From: VAZQ01 sp034669045
GTDB taxonomy: Bacteria; Pseudomonadota; Alphaproteobacteria; Rhizobiales; Xanthobacteraceae
Length of the DNA: 64,000 bases
Reading direction: 5' to 3'
Assembly (NCBI GenBank): GCA_034669045.1
Contig: JAXDOD010000096.1
Coordinates: 11,436-75,435 of the forward strand
The first letter of the stretch is position 1. The number at the start of each line of letters is the position of its first letter. The position numbers and the translations under genes were made by a program. Below are positions 16,235 through 24,085 of this stretch, one piece after another. The notes under the pieces are model-generated. The model was not told where the DNA came from. It searched no databases and saw only the letters and a list, made by a program, of their open reading frames with translations.

Positions 16235-17272
16235 CTACGCATTCCCGCGCGCCTGCTTTTCGATCTGCTCCTTGAGCCGCGGATAGACCTTGAGCGCGTT
16301 GCCCTCGAACACCTTCTGCTTGTCGGCGGCGTCGAGGTTCGGCGTGTTGTCGACATAGCGCTTGGTGTCGTCGAAGTAATTCCCGGTCTTGGGGTCGATG
16401 CCCTTCACGGCGCCGACCATCTCGGACGCGAACAGGATGTTCTCGGCCGGCACCACCTTGGTGAGGAGGTCGATGCCGGGCTGGTGATAGACGCAGGTGT
16501 CGAAGTAGATGTTCTCGCCCATGATCTCGGTGAGCTCGGGCTTCTTGTTGTCGAGCGCGATGCCGCGGAAGCGGCCCCAGTGGAACGGCACCGCGCCGCC
16601 GCCGTGCGGGATGATCAGCTTGAGCTTGGGGAATTGCTTGAACAGGTCGGACAGGATGAGCTGCATGAACGCCATGGTGTCGGCGTTGAGGTAGTAGGAG
16701 CCGGTGGTGTGCTGCGCCGGATTGCAGCAGCCTGAGACATGGACCATCGCCGGCACGTCGAGCTCGATCATCTTTTCGTAGAACGGGTACCACCATTTGT
16801 CGGTGAGCGGCGGCGCGTTGAAATAGCCGCCGGACGGATCCGGATTGAGGTTGCAGCCGACCATGCCGAGCTCGTTGACGCAGCGCTCGAGCTCCTTGAT
16901 CGAGCTCGTCGGCGACTCCCCCTGCGTCTGCGGGAGCTGGCACACGCCGATGAAATTCTTCGGGAACAGCGTGCAGACGCGGTGGATCAGGTCGTTGCAG
17001 ATCTGCGTCCACTCCTGGCTGACCGCGAAGTCGCCGACGTGATGGCCCATGCCCGACGCGCGCGGCGAGAAGATCGTGAGGTCGGTGCCGCGCTCGCGCT
17101 GCAGCTTGAGCTGCGCGCCCTCGATCGACGCCTTGATCTCGTCGTCGGACATCGTCAGCCCCGCGCGCGGCGGCAGCGGCGCCTTGTTCTTGACCGCCTC
17201 GGTCTGGTCCTTGCGGAAGCGGTGCAGGTCCTTGGGCTCGGTCGTGTAATGGCCGTGACAGTCGATGATCAT
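16235..17272 (-). CDS. ligJ: 4-oxalomesaconate hydratase LigJ
   Basis: LigJ is an amidohydrolase-superfamily hydratase that turns 4-oxalomesaconate into 4-carboxy-4-hydroxy-2-oxoadipate in protocatechuate 4,5-cleavage and gallate degradation. The 345-residue protein follows Sphingobium LigJ closely: MIIDCHGHYTT with the metal HxH, SPRASGMGHHVGDF, NLNPDPSGG, IPHGGGAVPFHWGRFRG, YFDTCVYHQPGIDLL and FASEMVGAVKGIDP. The start at 17272 is fixed by this N-terminus; 20 upstream residues are unlikely to be coding. No ligAB, ligC, ligI or ligK is nearby. A divergent HpcH/HpaI aldolase lies 0.5 kb away. Confidence 0.9.
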   Translation of the reverse strand: MIIDCHGHYTTEPKDLHRFRKDQTEAVKNKAPLPPRAGLTMSDDEIKASIEGAQLKLQRERGTDLTIFSPRASGMGHHVGDFAVSQEWTQICNDLIHRVCTLFPKNFIGVCQLPQTQGESPTSSIKELERCVNELGMVGCNLNPDPSGGYFNAPPLTDKWWYPFYEKMIELDVPAMVHVSGCCNPAQHTTGSYYLNADTMAFMQLILSDLFKQFPKLKLIIPHGGGAVPFHWGRFRGIALDNKKPELTEIMGENIYFDTCVYHQPGIDLLTKVVPAENILFASEMVGAVKGIDPKTGNYFDDTKRYVDNTPNLDAADKQKVFEGNALKVYPRLKEQIEKQARGNA

Positions 17273-17345
17273 GACGCGTTCACTTTGGTCCTTGGTGGCT
17301 GGATTCTCGCAGCGGCTCGGCGCCGCGAACATATGTGGATTGGAT

Positions 17346-17637
17346 TCAAGCTGGAACCGGATCGAGTCTTTTCTCGATGCGATCCAGACGGCCCTCGATA
17401 CTGGTCGATGCGCCTCGTCTGGCTCGCGATCTGTGCCTGCAGGTGACCGATCTAAGCCATGACATGCCCCATGGTCGCCTCGAAGCCCGTGATGCGCGAC
17501 TTGATCTCGGTCAGTTCCGCGTCGAGCTTATCGACCTTGGCATCGAGTCGGTCGACCTTGACATCGACCTTGGCGATCGCCTGCCGGATCTGCCGCAGAT
17601 GTTCAAGAACGATATTGTCCGGTTCGTCGATCATCAT
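17346..17637 (-). pseudogene. broken coiled-coil small-protein gene
   Basis: The intact part (17452-17637) encodes 61 residues with heptads such as KVDRLDAKVDKLDAELTEIK. It ends at a TAG, but the same frame continues as IGHLQAQIASQTRRIDQ. After one extra base near 17400, the other frame continues as IEGRLDRIEKRLDPVPA and stops. The heptad register shows this was one coiled-coil protein of about 96 residues. It now has an in-frame stop and a +1 frameshift. Function of the parent family is unknown. Confidence 0.7.
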
Positions 17638-17783
17638 GCCAGTCTAGCCAATTCGAAATCGCTTCACCACAGCCCAGTTGACCACTCATAGATGCTACGA
17701 AGTGGCAATTATCATTGTCAAACCGGCATCGTTTCGGCCACATTGCGGCCGACCAGGAACCGCAGCGCGTACGGGGGAGTAGC

Positions 17784-18647
17784 ATGGCCGAACTACCGCG
17801 TCTCAACAGCGTGATCAAAGCCCTGGAACAGGGCAAGCCCACGTTCACGTCGTTCTGCCAGGCCGACCCCGAAACCGCGATCGCCATGGCCACCGCCAAA
17901 TACGACGGCGTCGTCTACGAGATGGAGCACAATCCCTGGGACATCCGGGCGCTGCGCGATAGCCTGCAATACATGCTCAATCGCGGCCAGATCGCCAGGT
18001 CCGGCTCGGTGGCGCCGCCCGTCACCCCGATGGTGCGCATCCCGCCGAACGGCGCCGAGAAGGCGCAGTTCCACGCCAAACAGGCGCTCGACCTCGGCGC
18101 CTATGGGATCGTATGGCCGCACATCTCGACCGCGGACGAGGCCTATAACGCGGTCGCCGCCTGCCGTTATCCTCGGCTCAAGGACAAGCCTCTGTACGAG
18201 CCGCAGGGCATCCGCGGCGACGGACCGACCGCGGCGGTGCGCTACTGGGGCGTGTCGCAGCAGGAATATTACGACCGCGCCGACGTCTGGCCGCTCAATC
18301 CGAAGGGCGAGATCTTCGTGATCCTGATGATGGAGGACACGCGCGGGATCGAGAACCTGCCGAGAATCCTGAAGGAGGTGCCCGGCATCGGCGCCATCCT
18401 GATCGGCGAAGGCGATCTTTCGCAGGAGCTCGGCTATCCGCGCCAGTACGAGCACAAGGTCGTGCTCGAATGGATGGCGCGTGTGGTCAATTGCTGCAAG
18501 GAGCACAACGTCCCGGTCGGCCATCCGCATGTCGATTCGAACAATGTCGAGCGCGTGCTCGCCGAGGGCTACCGCTTCCTGATGGCGGCGCCGGTGCGCA
18601 GCTATGGAGCGCTGGAGAAGGGCCTCAAGCTGGCGGGAAGGGCGTAA
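17784..18647 (+). CDS. HpcH/HpaI-family aldolase
   Basis: This 287-residue protein belongs to the HpcH/HpaI class II aldolase/citrate lyase family, which cleaves 2-keto-3-hydroxy or related acids using a divalent metal. It shows the active-site YEMEHNPWD (base His), the metal-binding Glu in ILMMEDTRG and Asp in GEGDLSQELG, and PVGHPHV near the end. The ATG at 17784 follows GGGGGAG; 23 upstream codons are non-conserved. It is divergent from ligJ with the coiled-coil pseudogene between. It could supply an aldolase step for aromatic ring-cleavage products (inference). Confidence 0.85.
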   Translation: MAELPRLNSVIKALEQGKPTFTSFCQADPETAIAMATAKYDGVVYEMEHNPWDIRALRDSLQYMLNRGQIARSGSVAPPVTPMVRIPPNGAEKAQFHAKQALDLGAYGIVWPHISTADEAYNAVAACRYPRLKDKPLYEPQGIRGDGPTAAVRYWGVSQQEYYDRADVWPLNPKGEIFVILMMEDTRGIENLPRILKEVPGIGAILIGEGDLSQELGYPRQYEHKVVLEWMARVVNCCKEHNVPVGHPHVDSNNVERVLAEGYRFLMAAPVRSYGALEKGLKLAGRA

Positions 18648-18704
18648 CGTCGCTTGCTCCGCCCTCATGGTTGGCGACGCCCGCCCCCATCCTCCCCCAG
18701 CTTG

Positions 18705-18755
18705 CGCGCATAGGCGCCAGAGGCGCCAAGTTAACGCGCATAGGCGCCAAGTTAA
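18705..18755. repeat. tandem 21-bp repeat
   Basis: CGCGCATAGGCGCCA...AGTTAA occurs twice in tandem: 18705-18734 with an internal 9-bp duplication (GGCGCCAGA) and 18735-18755 without it. TTAAC/GTTAA arms bracket the second unit. It lies in the 339-bp stretch before divL (18648-18986), in which I see no gene. Confidence 0.6.
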
Positions 18756-18986
18756 AAGGTGCGTGTCCCGGGTGGTCACGGCGATCCGCGCGATGCGCGC
18801 CATTGCGGCGCGACCGCATCGTGACGCCGCAAGTCTCGTTCACGGTCTGGACTCTTACGGCCCGAGTCGCCTTGGGGGTAAAGTCAACCGATTCGCGGGC
18901 TTGGTGGCGGTCGAGGCACGTGAGGTGCCGCCATGCGGTCCGCGTGAGCCGGTTGGCGCCGGCCAAAGGCGGTGGGGCAAGCGGGA

Positions 18987-21533
18987 ATGCCGGACACGAT
19001 CCGGATCACCGGCGGGAGCTTTGGGGCTCATCCGCGGCGCAGCGGATTTCGCGCGGCCGCCGCTGTCCTGTGTGCGCCGTTCTGGACCGGCGGTGCCGCC
19101 GCGCAGGACGCCGTCGATGCCCTCCCGATCCGCGGCACGGTGTTCGAGGGTTCGACGCTCGACGCCTATTTGTGGGCGCTCCTGCAGCTCGACGGGCATG
19201 AGATCGCCGCGCTGGCGCTGACGCTCGGCGTCCTGTGTTTCGCGGTGGTCACCGCGATCCTCCTGGTGCGCACCCGGCACCGCCTCGTCGAGACAGAGGC
19301 CATTGCGCGCGACCAGATCATCGCCGCCAAGGCCGAGAGCGACCGCGTGCTGACGCTGCTGCGCTCCGACCCGCAGATTCTCATCGTCTGGGCGGCGGCC
19401 TCGGACGAGCCCGAGATCATCGGCGATCCGACCCTCGTCGCCAGCGCCGACGCGCCGCACCGCGTGCTCGCCTTCGGGACCTGGCTCGAGCCGGAACAGG
19501 CGCGGACCATGGAGGGCCTGGTCGAGCAGCTCCGCGCCCGCGGCGAAAGCTTCGCGACCACGCTGGCCACGCGCAACGGCCGCCCGATCGAGGCCGACGG
19601 GCACGTGATCGGGGGACGCGCGATCCTGCGCCTCAAGGACGTGAGCGGGGTCAGGCGCGAGCTCGCCGATCTGCTCGCGCGCTATCAGAAACAGACCGAG
19701 GACAGCGATGCGCTGCGCACCCTGATCGATACCCTGCCGTCTCCGATCTGGGTGCGGGACGAGGCCGCCAAGCTGGTGTTCGCGAACGCCGCCTATGCGC
19801 GCCTGGTCGACGCCAAGGACGCCCGCGAGGCGATCGAGCGCGGCATCGAGCTGTTCGACCGCGCCGCGCGCGAGGAGCTGTTCCGCGCCCACGAGGCGGA
19901 GCAATCCTACGCGGGACGGCTGCCGGCCATCGTCGCCGGCAGCCGGCGGACCTTCGACGTGCTCACCTCCCCGGCCCGGCGCGGCAGCGCCGGCATCGGC
20001 ATCGACGCCACCGAAACGGAAGCCTTGCGGGCCGAGCTCAAGCACATGGTCGAGGCGCACCGGCGCACCCTTGACCGGCTGGCGACCGGCGTCGCCATCT
20101 TCGGCTCCGACCAGAAGCTCATCTTCTACAACTCGGCCTATCGCTCGCTGTGGGACTTGGAGGCCGCCTTCCTGGACCAGGGGCCCACGGATTCGGGCGT
20201 GCTCGATCAGTTGCGTGCGATGCGCAAGCTCCCGGAGGAGCAGGACTTCCGGCAGTGGAAGGGGCAGTTGCACGAGGCCTATCGCGCGCTCGAAGCCAAG
20301 GAGTTCACCTGGCACCTCCCGGACGGCCGCACCTTGCGCGTGAGCACGACGCCCAATCCGGAAGGCGGCGTGATCTACCTGTTCCACGACGTGACCGAGC
20401 GGCTCGATCTCGAGCGGCGCTACGACGCCCTCATCAAGGTGCAGGGCGAGACGCTCGACAACCTCACCGAGGCGGTGGCCGTGTTCGCGAGCGACGGCCG
20501 GCTGCGGCTGGTCAACCCGGTGTTCGCCCGCATGTGGAAGCTGGCGCCGGAGACGCTGGCGGAGCGTCCGCATATCGAGACCGTGATCGGCTGGTGCCAG
20601 CCGCTCTCCGGCGACGACCGGCTGTGGCAGGCGCTGCGCACCACCGTCACGGCCATCGACAATCGCGACCTGGTGACCGGCCGCCTGGAGCGGCGCGACG
20701 GCAGCGTGGTCGATTGCGCCACCATCCCGCTGCCCGATGGCGCCACTCTCGTCACCTTCCAGGACGTCACCGATTCAGTGAACGTCGAGCGCGCGCTGCG
20801 CGAGCGCAACGAGGCGCTCGAGGACGCCGACAAGATCAAGATCGACTTCGTGCATCACGTGTCCTACGAGCTGCGCTCGCCGCTCACCAACATCATCGGC
20901 TTCTCGCATTTCCTCGGCGACCCGGTGACCGGGCCGCTGACCGGCAAGCAGCGCGAATATCTCGGCTACATCCAGGTCTCGACCAACGCGCTGCTCGCGA
21001 TCATCAACAACATCCTCGATCTCGCCACCATCGACGCCGGCGCCATGAAGCTCAACCTCGGCCCGGTGGACATCCGCAAGACCATGGATGCGGCCGCCGA
21101 AGGCGTGCAGGACCGGCTGGTGCAGAGCGGAATCTCGCTCACGATCCGGGCCGCGCCGGATATCGGCAGCTTCGTGGCCGACGAGCGGCGGGTGCGCCAG
21201 ACGCTGTTCAATCTCCTGGCCAATGCCATAGGCTTCTCGCCGGCCGGCGAGGCCGTTACGCTCTCGGCGCAGCGGCTCAAGGATGCCGTCGTATTCTCGG
21301 TCACCGATCACGGGCCCGGCATCCCGCCCGACGTGCAGGACAAGGTATTCGATTGGTTCGAAACCCATTCCCTCGGCTCGCGCCATCGCGGCACCGGCCT
21401 CGGCCTGTCGCTGGTGCGCTCGTTCGTCGAGCTGCACGGCGGCGAGGTGACGCTCGATTCGGCGATCGGGCGCGGCACCACCGTGACCTGCATCTTCCCG
21501 CTCGGCGAGGTTGGCGAGCGGACCGCGGCGTGA
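18987..21533 (+). CDS. divL: DivL-type cell-cycle (pseudo)histidine kinase
   Basis: This 848-residue membrane sensor kinase has an export/anchor region, one transmembrane helix near residues 77-99, then several PAS-like domains (IDTLPSPIWVRDE, LDRLATGVAIFGSD, LDNLTEAVAVFASD). The kinase core has N-box NLLANA near 741, DHGPGIP near 774 and GTGLGLSL near 802. The H-box reads FVHHVSYELRSPL: the phospho-acceptor histidine is tyrosine (Tyr627). That substitution is the hallmark of Caulobacter DivL, which steers CckA and CtrA control. Position beside tsaE, murU and addAB matches rhizobial divL. A GTG five codons upstream is possible. Confidence 0.85.
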   Translation: MPDTIRITGGSFGAHPRRSGFRAAAAVLCAPFWTGGAAAQDAVDALPIRGTVFEGSTLDAYLWALLQLDGHEIAALALTLGVLCFAVVTAILLVRTRHRLVETEAIARDQIIAAKAESDRVLTLLRSDPQILIVWAAASDEPEIIGDPTLVASADAPHRVLAFGTWLEPEQARTMEGLVEQLRARGESFATTLATRNGRPIEADGHVIGGRAILRLKDVSGVRRELADLLARYQKQTEDSDALRTLIDTLPSPIWVRDEAAKLVFANAAYARLVDAKDAREAIERGIELFDRAAREELFRAHEAEQSYAGRLPAIVAGSRRTFDVLTSPARRGSAGIGIDATETEALRAELKHMVEAHRRTLDRLATGVAIFGSDQKLIFYNSAYRSLWDLEAAFLDQGPTDSGVLDQLRAMRKLPEEQDFRQWKGQLHEAYRALEAKEFTWHLPDGRTLRVSTTPNPEGGVIYLFHDVTERLDLERRYDALIKVQGETLDNLTEAVAVFASDGRLRLVNPVFARMWKLAPETLAERPHIETVIGWCQPLSGDDRLWQALRTTVTAIDNRDLVTGRLERRDGSVVDCATIPLPDGATLVTFQDVTDSVNVERALRERNEALEDADKIKIDFVHHVSYELRSPLTNIIGFSHFLGDPVTGPLTGKQREYLGYIQVSTNALLAIINNILDLATIDAGAMKLNLGPVDIRKTMDAAAEGVQDRLVQSGISLTIRAAPDIGSFVADERRVRQTLFNLLANAIGFSPAGEAVTLSAQRLKDAVVFSVTDHGPGIPPDVQDKVFDWFETHSLGSRHRGTGLGLSLVRSFVELHGGEVTLDSAIGRGTTVTCIFPLGEVGERTAA

Positions 21534-21583
21534 GGTGTTGCTCAGGCCGCACGCTCGGTCTGCGCCTCCCTTGTAAGGCTGGT

Positions 21584-21706
21584 GCCGCAACGTTCCCTCC
21601 GCCCTTGTGGGGGAGGGACAGGGAGAGGGGTAGCAGCGGGTCCCGGACGCGTGGCCTCCCCCTCCCCTACGCTGGCGGGAGGAGGGGAGTAGACCGAGTT
21701 CGCCGC
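21584..21706. repeat. intergenic repeat copy C
   Basis: This copy begins GCCGCAACGTTCCCTCC, has the core GGGGGAGGGACAGGGAGAGG and ends TAGACCGAGTTCGCCGC (21690-21706). It is the cleanest uninterrupted member in the window. It separates divL from tsaE/amgK. Confidence 0.6.
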
Positions 21707-21741
21707 CACGATCATGCCAACTGGCAAGCGGAACGCGCGTG

Positions 21742-23286
21742 ATGGCCATGCTGCTGACCCCGTCCGGCGGTGCGAGCTTCTCGGTGGTGCTGCCGGACGA
21801 GCACGCCACGCGCCGGCTCATGGTCGACGTCGCGAGCGCGCTGGAGCCCGGCGACCTGCTCACCCTGTCGGGCGACCTCGGCGCCGGCAAGACCATGTTC
21901 GCGCGTGCCATGATCCGCTTTCTGGCCGGCGACGAGACGATCGAGGTGCCGAGCCCGACCTTCAACCTGATGCAGGTCTACGACCTGCCGCGGTTTCCGG
22001 TGGTGCACGCCGATCTCTACCGGCTCTCGGGCGCGGCCGAACTCGCCGAGCTCGGCTTCGACGACCTGCCGGAAGGCGCGGTCGTGCTGCTCGAATGGCC
22101 GGACCGCGCCGCCGGTTTCCTGCCGCCCGACCGGCTCGACGTCGCGCTCACGCTGGTGCCCAAGCTCAAGCTCCAGTTCCGCCAGGCCCGGGTGACCGGC
22201 TACGGCGCCTTCGCGGCGCGCGTGGACCGGATGGCGGCGGTCCGCCAGTTCATCGCCGAGGCCGGCATGAGCGAGGCGCTGCGCCAGCGCATGGCCGGCG
22301 ACGCCTCGACGCGGAGCTATGACCGGCTGCTGCTCGGCGAGCGCAGCGCCATCCTGATGAACGCGCCGCGGCGGCCGGACGGTCCGCCGGTGCGCGACGG
22401 GCGGCCCTACAGCGGCATCGCGCATCTGGCGGAGAGCGTGGTGCCCTTCGTGGCGATGGCGAAGGGCCTGCGCGAGCGCGGCCTGTCCGCGCCCGAGATC
22501 TATCACGCCGACCTCGACCAGGGGCTGCTGCTGATCGAGGACCTCGGCGATGAGCGCGTCGTGCAGGGCGATCCTGCGGCTCCGATCGAGGAGCGTTATG
22601 CGGCCGCGGTCGACGTGCTGCTGGCGCTGCATGAACAGCTCCTGCCCGACCGGCTGCCGGTCGCGCCGCACGTCGAGCATCAGATTCCCGCCTACGACAT
22701 GGAAGCCTTCCTGATCGAGGCCGAGCTGCTGCTCGACTGGTACGTCCCGCGGCTGGGCGTGCCGATCACCGACGAGGCGCGCGCGGCGTTCGTGGCGCTC
22801 TGGCGCGAGGCCCTGCAGCCGGCGATCGATTCCCCCCCGACCTGGGTGCTACGCGACTACCATTCACCCAACCTGCTCTGGCTGCCGCGCCGGACCGAGC
22901 TGCAGCGGCTCGGCCTGCTCGACTTCCAGGACGCCCTGATGGGGCCGGCGGCCTACGATCTCGCGTCGCTGCTGCAGGACGCCCGCATCGACGTGCCCGA
23001 GGCGGTCGAGGTGGCGCTGCTCGGCCGCTATGTGCGCCGGCGGCGCGCCAGCGACCCGGACTTCGACGGCGGGCAGTTCATCAGGACCTATGTCACCCTG
23101 GCGGCGCAGCGCGCCAGCAAGATTCTGGGCATTTTCGCCCGCCTCGACCTGCGCGACGGCAAGCCACAATATTTGCGCCATATGCCGCGGGTATGGACCT
23201 ATCTGCAGCGCTCGCTCGCGCATCCGTCGCTGGCGGCGCTCAATGAGTGGTATAGCGAACACGTTCCGGCGTTGAAGACTATCTGA
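21742..23286 (+). CDS. fused TsaE ATPase / AmgK sugar kinase
   Basis: This 514-residue fusion joins two enzymes. Residues 1-155 are TsaE, the ATPase of the tRNA threonylcarbamoyladenosine (t6A37) complex, with Walker A GDLGAGKT near 45 and the switch PSPTFNLMQVY. Residues 170-514 are an aminoglycoside-phosphotransferase-fold kinase like AmgK (anomeric MurNAc/GlcNAc kinase), with catalytic RDYHSPN near 372 and metal-binding LLDFQDA near 392. The following murU supports the AmgK assignment in peptidoglycan recycling. GTG, ATG and a later ATG cluster at the start; the ATG at 21742 was taken. The fusion is known in other alphaproteobacteria. Confidence 0.9.
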   Translation: MAMLLTPSGGASFSVVLPDEHATRRLMVDVASALEPGDLLTLSGDLGAGKTMFARAMIRFLAGDETIEVPSPTFNLMQVYDLPRFPVVHADLYRLSGAAELAELGFDDLPEGAVVLLEWPDRAAGFLPPDRLDVALTLVPKLKLQFRQARVTGYGAFAARVDRMAAVRQFIAEAGMSEALRQRMAGDASTRSYDRLLLGERSAILMNAPRRPDGPPVRDGRPYSGIAHLAESVVPFVAMAKGLRERGLSAPEIYHADLDQGLLLIEDLGDERVVQGDPAAPIEERYAAAVDVLLALHEQLLPDRLPVAPHVEHQIPAYDMEAFLIEAELLLDWYVPRLGVPITDEARAAFVALWREALQPAIDSPPTWVLRDYHSPNLLWLPRRTELQRLGLLDFQDALMGPAAYDLASLLQDARIDVPEAVEVALLGRYVRRRRASDPDFDGGQFIRTYVTLAAQRASKILGIFARLDLRDGKPQYLRHMPRVWTYLQRSLAHPSLAALNEWYSEHVPALKTI

Positions 23287-23304
23287 TTCGCAGCGGGGGA
23301 CTTG

Positions 23305-24042
23305 ATGGGGGGATCACGCGCCGTCGCGGCTCCGCGCCGCGCCATGGTGCTGGCGGCCGGCCTCGGCACGCGCATGCGTCCGTTCAACGGCAAGGTCCCG
23401 AAGCCGCTCGTCACCGTCGGCGGCAAGGCGCTGATCGACCATGTGCTGGACCGGCTGGAGATGACCGGCGTCGAGCGCGTGGTCGTCAACGTGCATCACC
23501 TGGCCGACCAGATCGAGCGGCATCTCGCCGGCCGGCAGCGCCCGGCGATCGTCATCTCCGACGAGCGCGGCGAACTGCTCGGCACCGGCGGCGGCGTCAT
23601 CAAGGCGCTGCCGGAGCTCGGCGCGGCGCCGTTCTTCCACGTCAATTCCGACACCATCTGGATCGACGGCGTCGCCTCCAACCTGGCGCGGCTGGCCGCC
23701 GCCTTCGATCCTGCCCGCATGGACGCGCTGCTGCTGGTGGCGCCGACCGCGACCAGCATCGGCTATGCCGGGCGCGGCGATTTCACCATGGCGGCCGACG
23801 GCCGGCTCGCGCGGCGCGGCGAGCGCGAGGTGGCGCCGTTCGTCTATGCGGGCGCGGCGATCCTCACGCCCGCGTTCTTCGCCGGCGTCGCCGCGGGGCC
23901 ATCGTCCATGTCGCCTTTGTTCGACCGCGCCATCGCGGCCGAGCGGCTGCGCGGGCTTCGCCTCGAAGGCGTCTGGATGCATGTCGGCACGCCCGAGGCG
24001 GTCGAGGCCGCCGAGGCCGCCATCGTGGCGAGCGCGGCGTGA
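23305..24042 (+). CDS. murU: MurNAc-1-phosphate uridylyltransferase MurU
   Basis: This 245-residue nucleotidyltransferase has the signature LAAGLGTRMRPFNGKVPKPL, DERGELLGTGGG and the metal-binding VNSDTIW. With AmgK directly upstream (18 bp) it fits MurU, which makes UDP-MurNAc from MurNAc-1-phosphate and so bypasses MurA, the fosfomycin target. A glucose-1-phosphate-type nucleotidyltransferase is the alternative if the neighbour is ignored. An in-frame TTG lies one codon upstream; ATG is preferred. Confidence 0.88.
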   Translation: MGGSRAVAAPRRAMVLAAGLGTRMRPFNGKVPKPLVTVGGKALIDHVLDRLEMTGVERVVVNVHHLADQIERHLAGRQRPAIVISDERGELLGTGGGVIKALPELGAAPFFHVNSDTIWIDGVASNLARLAAAFDPARMDALLLVAPTATSIGYAGRGDFTMAADGRLARRGEREVAPFVYAGAAILTPAFFAGVAAGPSSMSPLFDRAIAAERLRGLRLEGVWMHVGTPEAVEAAEAAIVASAA

Positions 24043-24085
24043 TATCGCGGGCGCGACGTCATTGCCGGACAGTGTATGATTCACC

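Noticed and set aside
18705..18755. Short tandem repeats as a CRISPR array
   Set aside because: Only two adjoining units without spacers of regular size and no cas genes.
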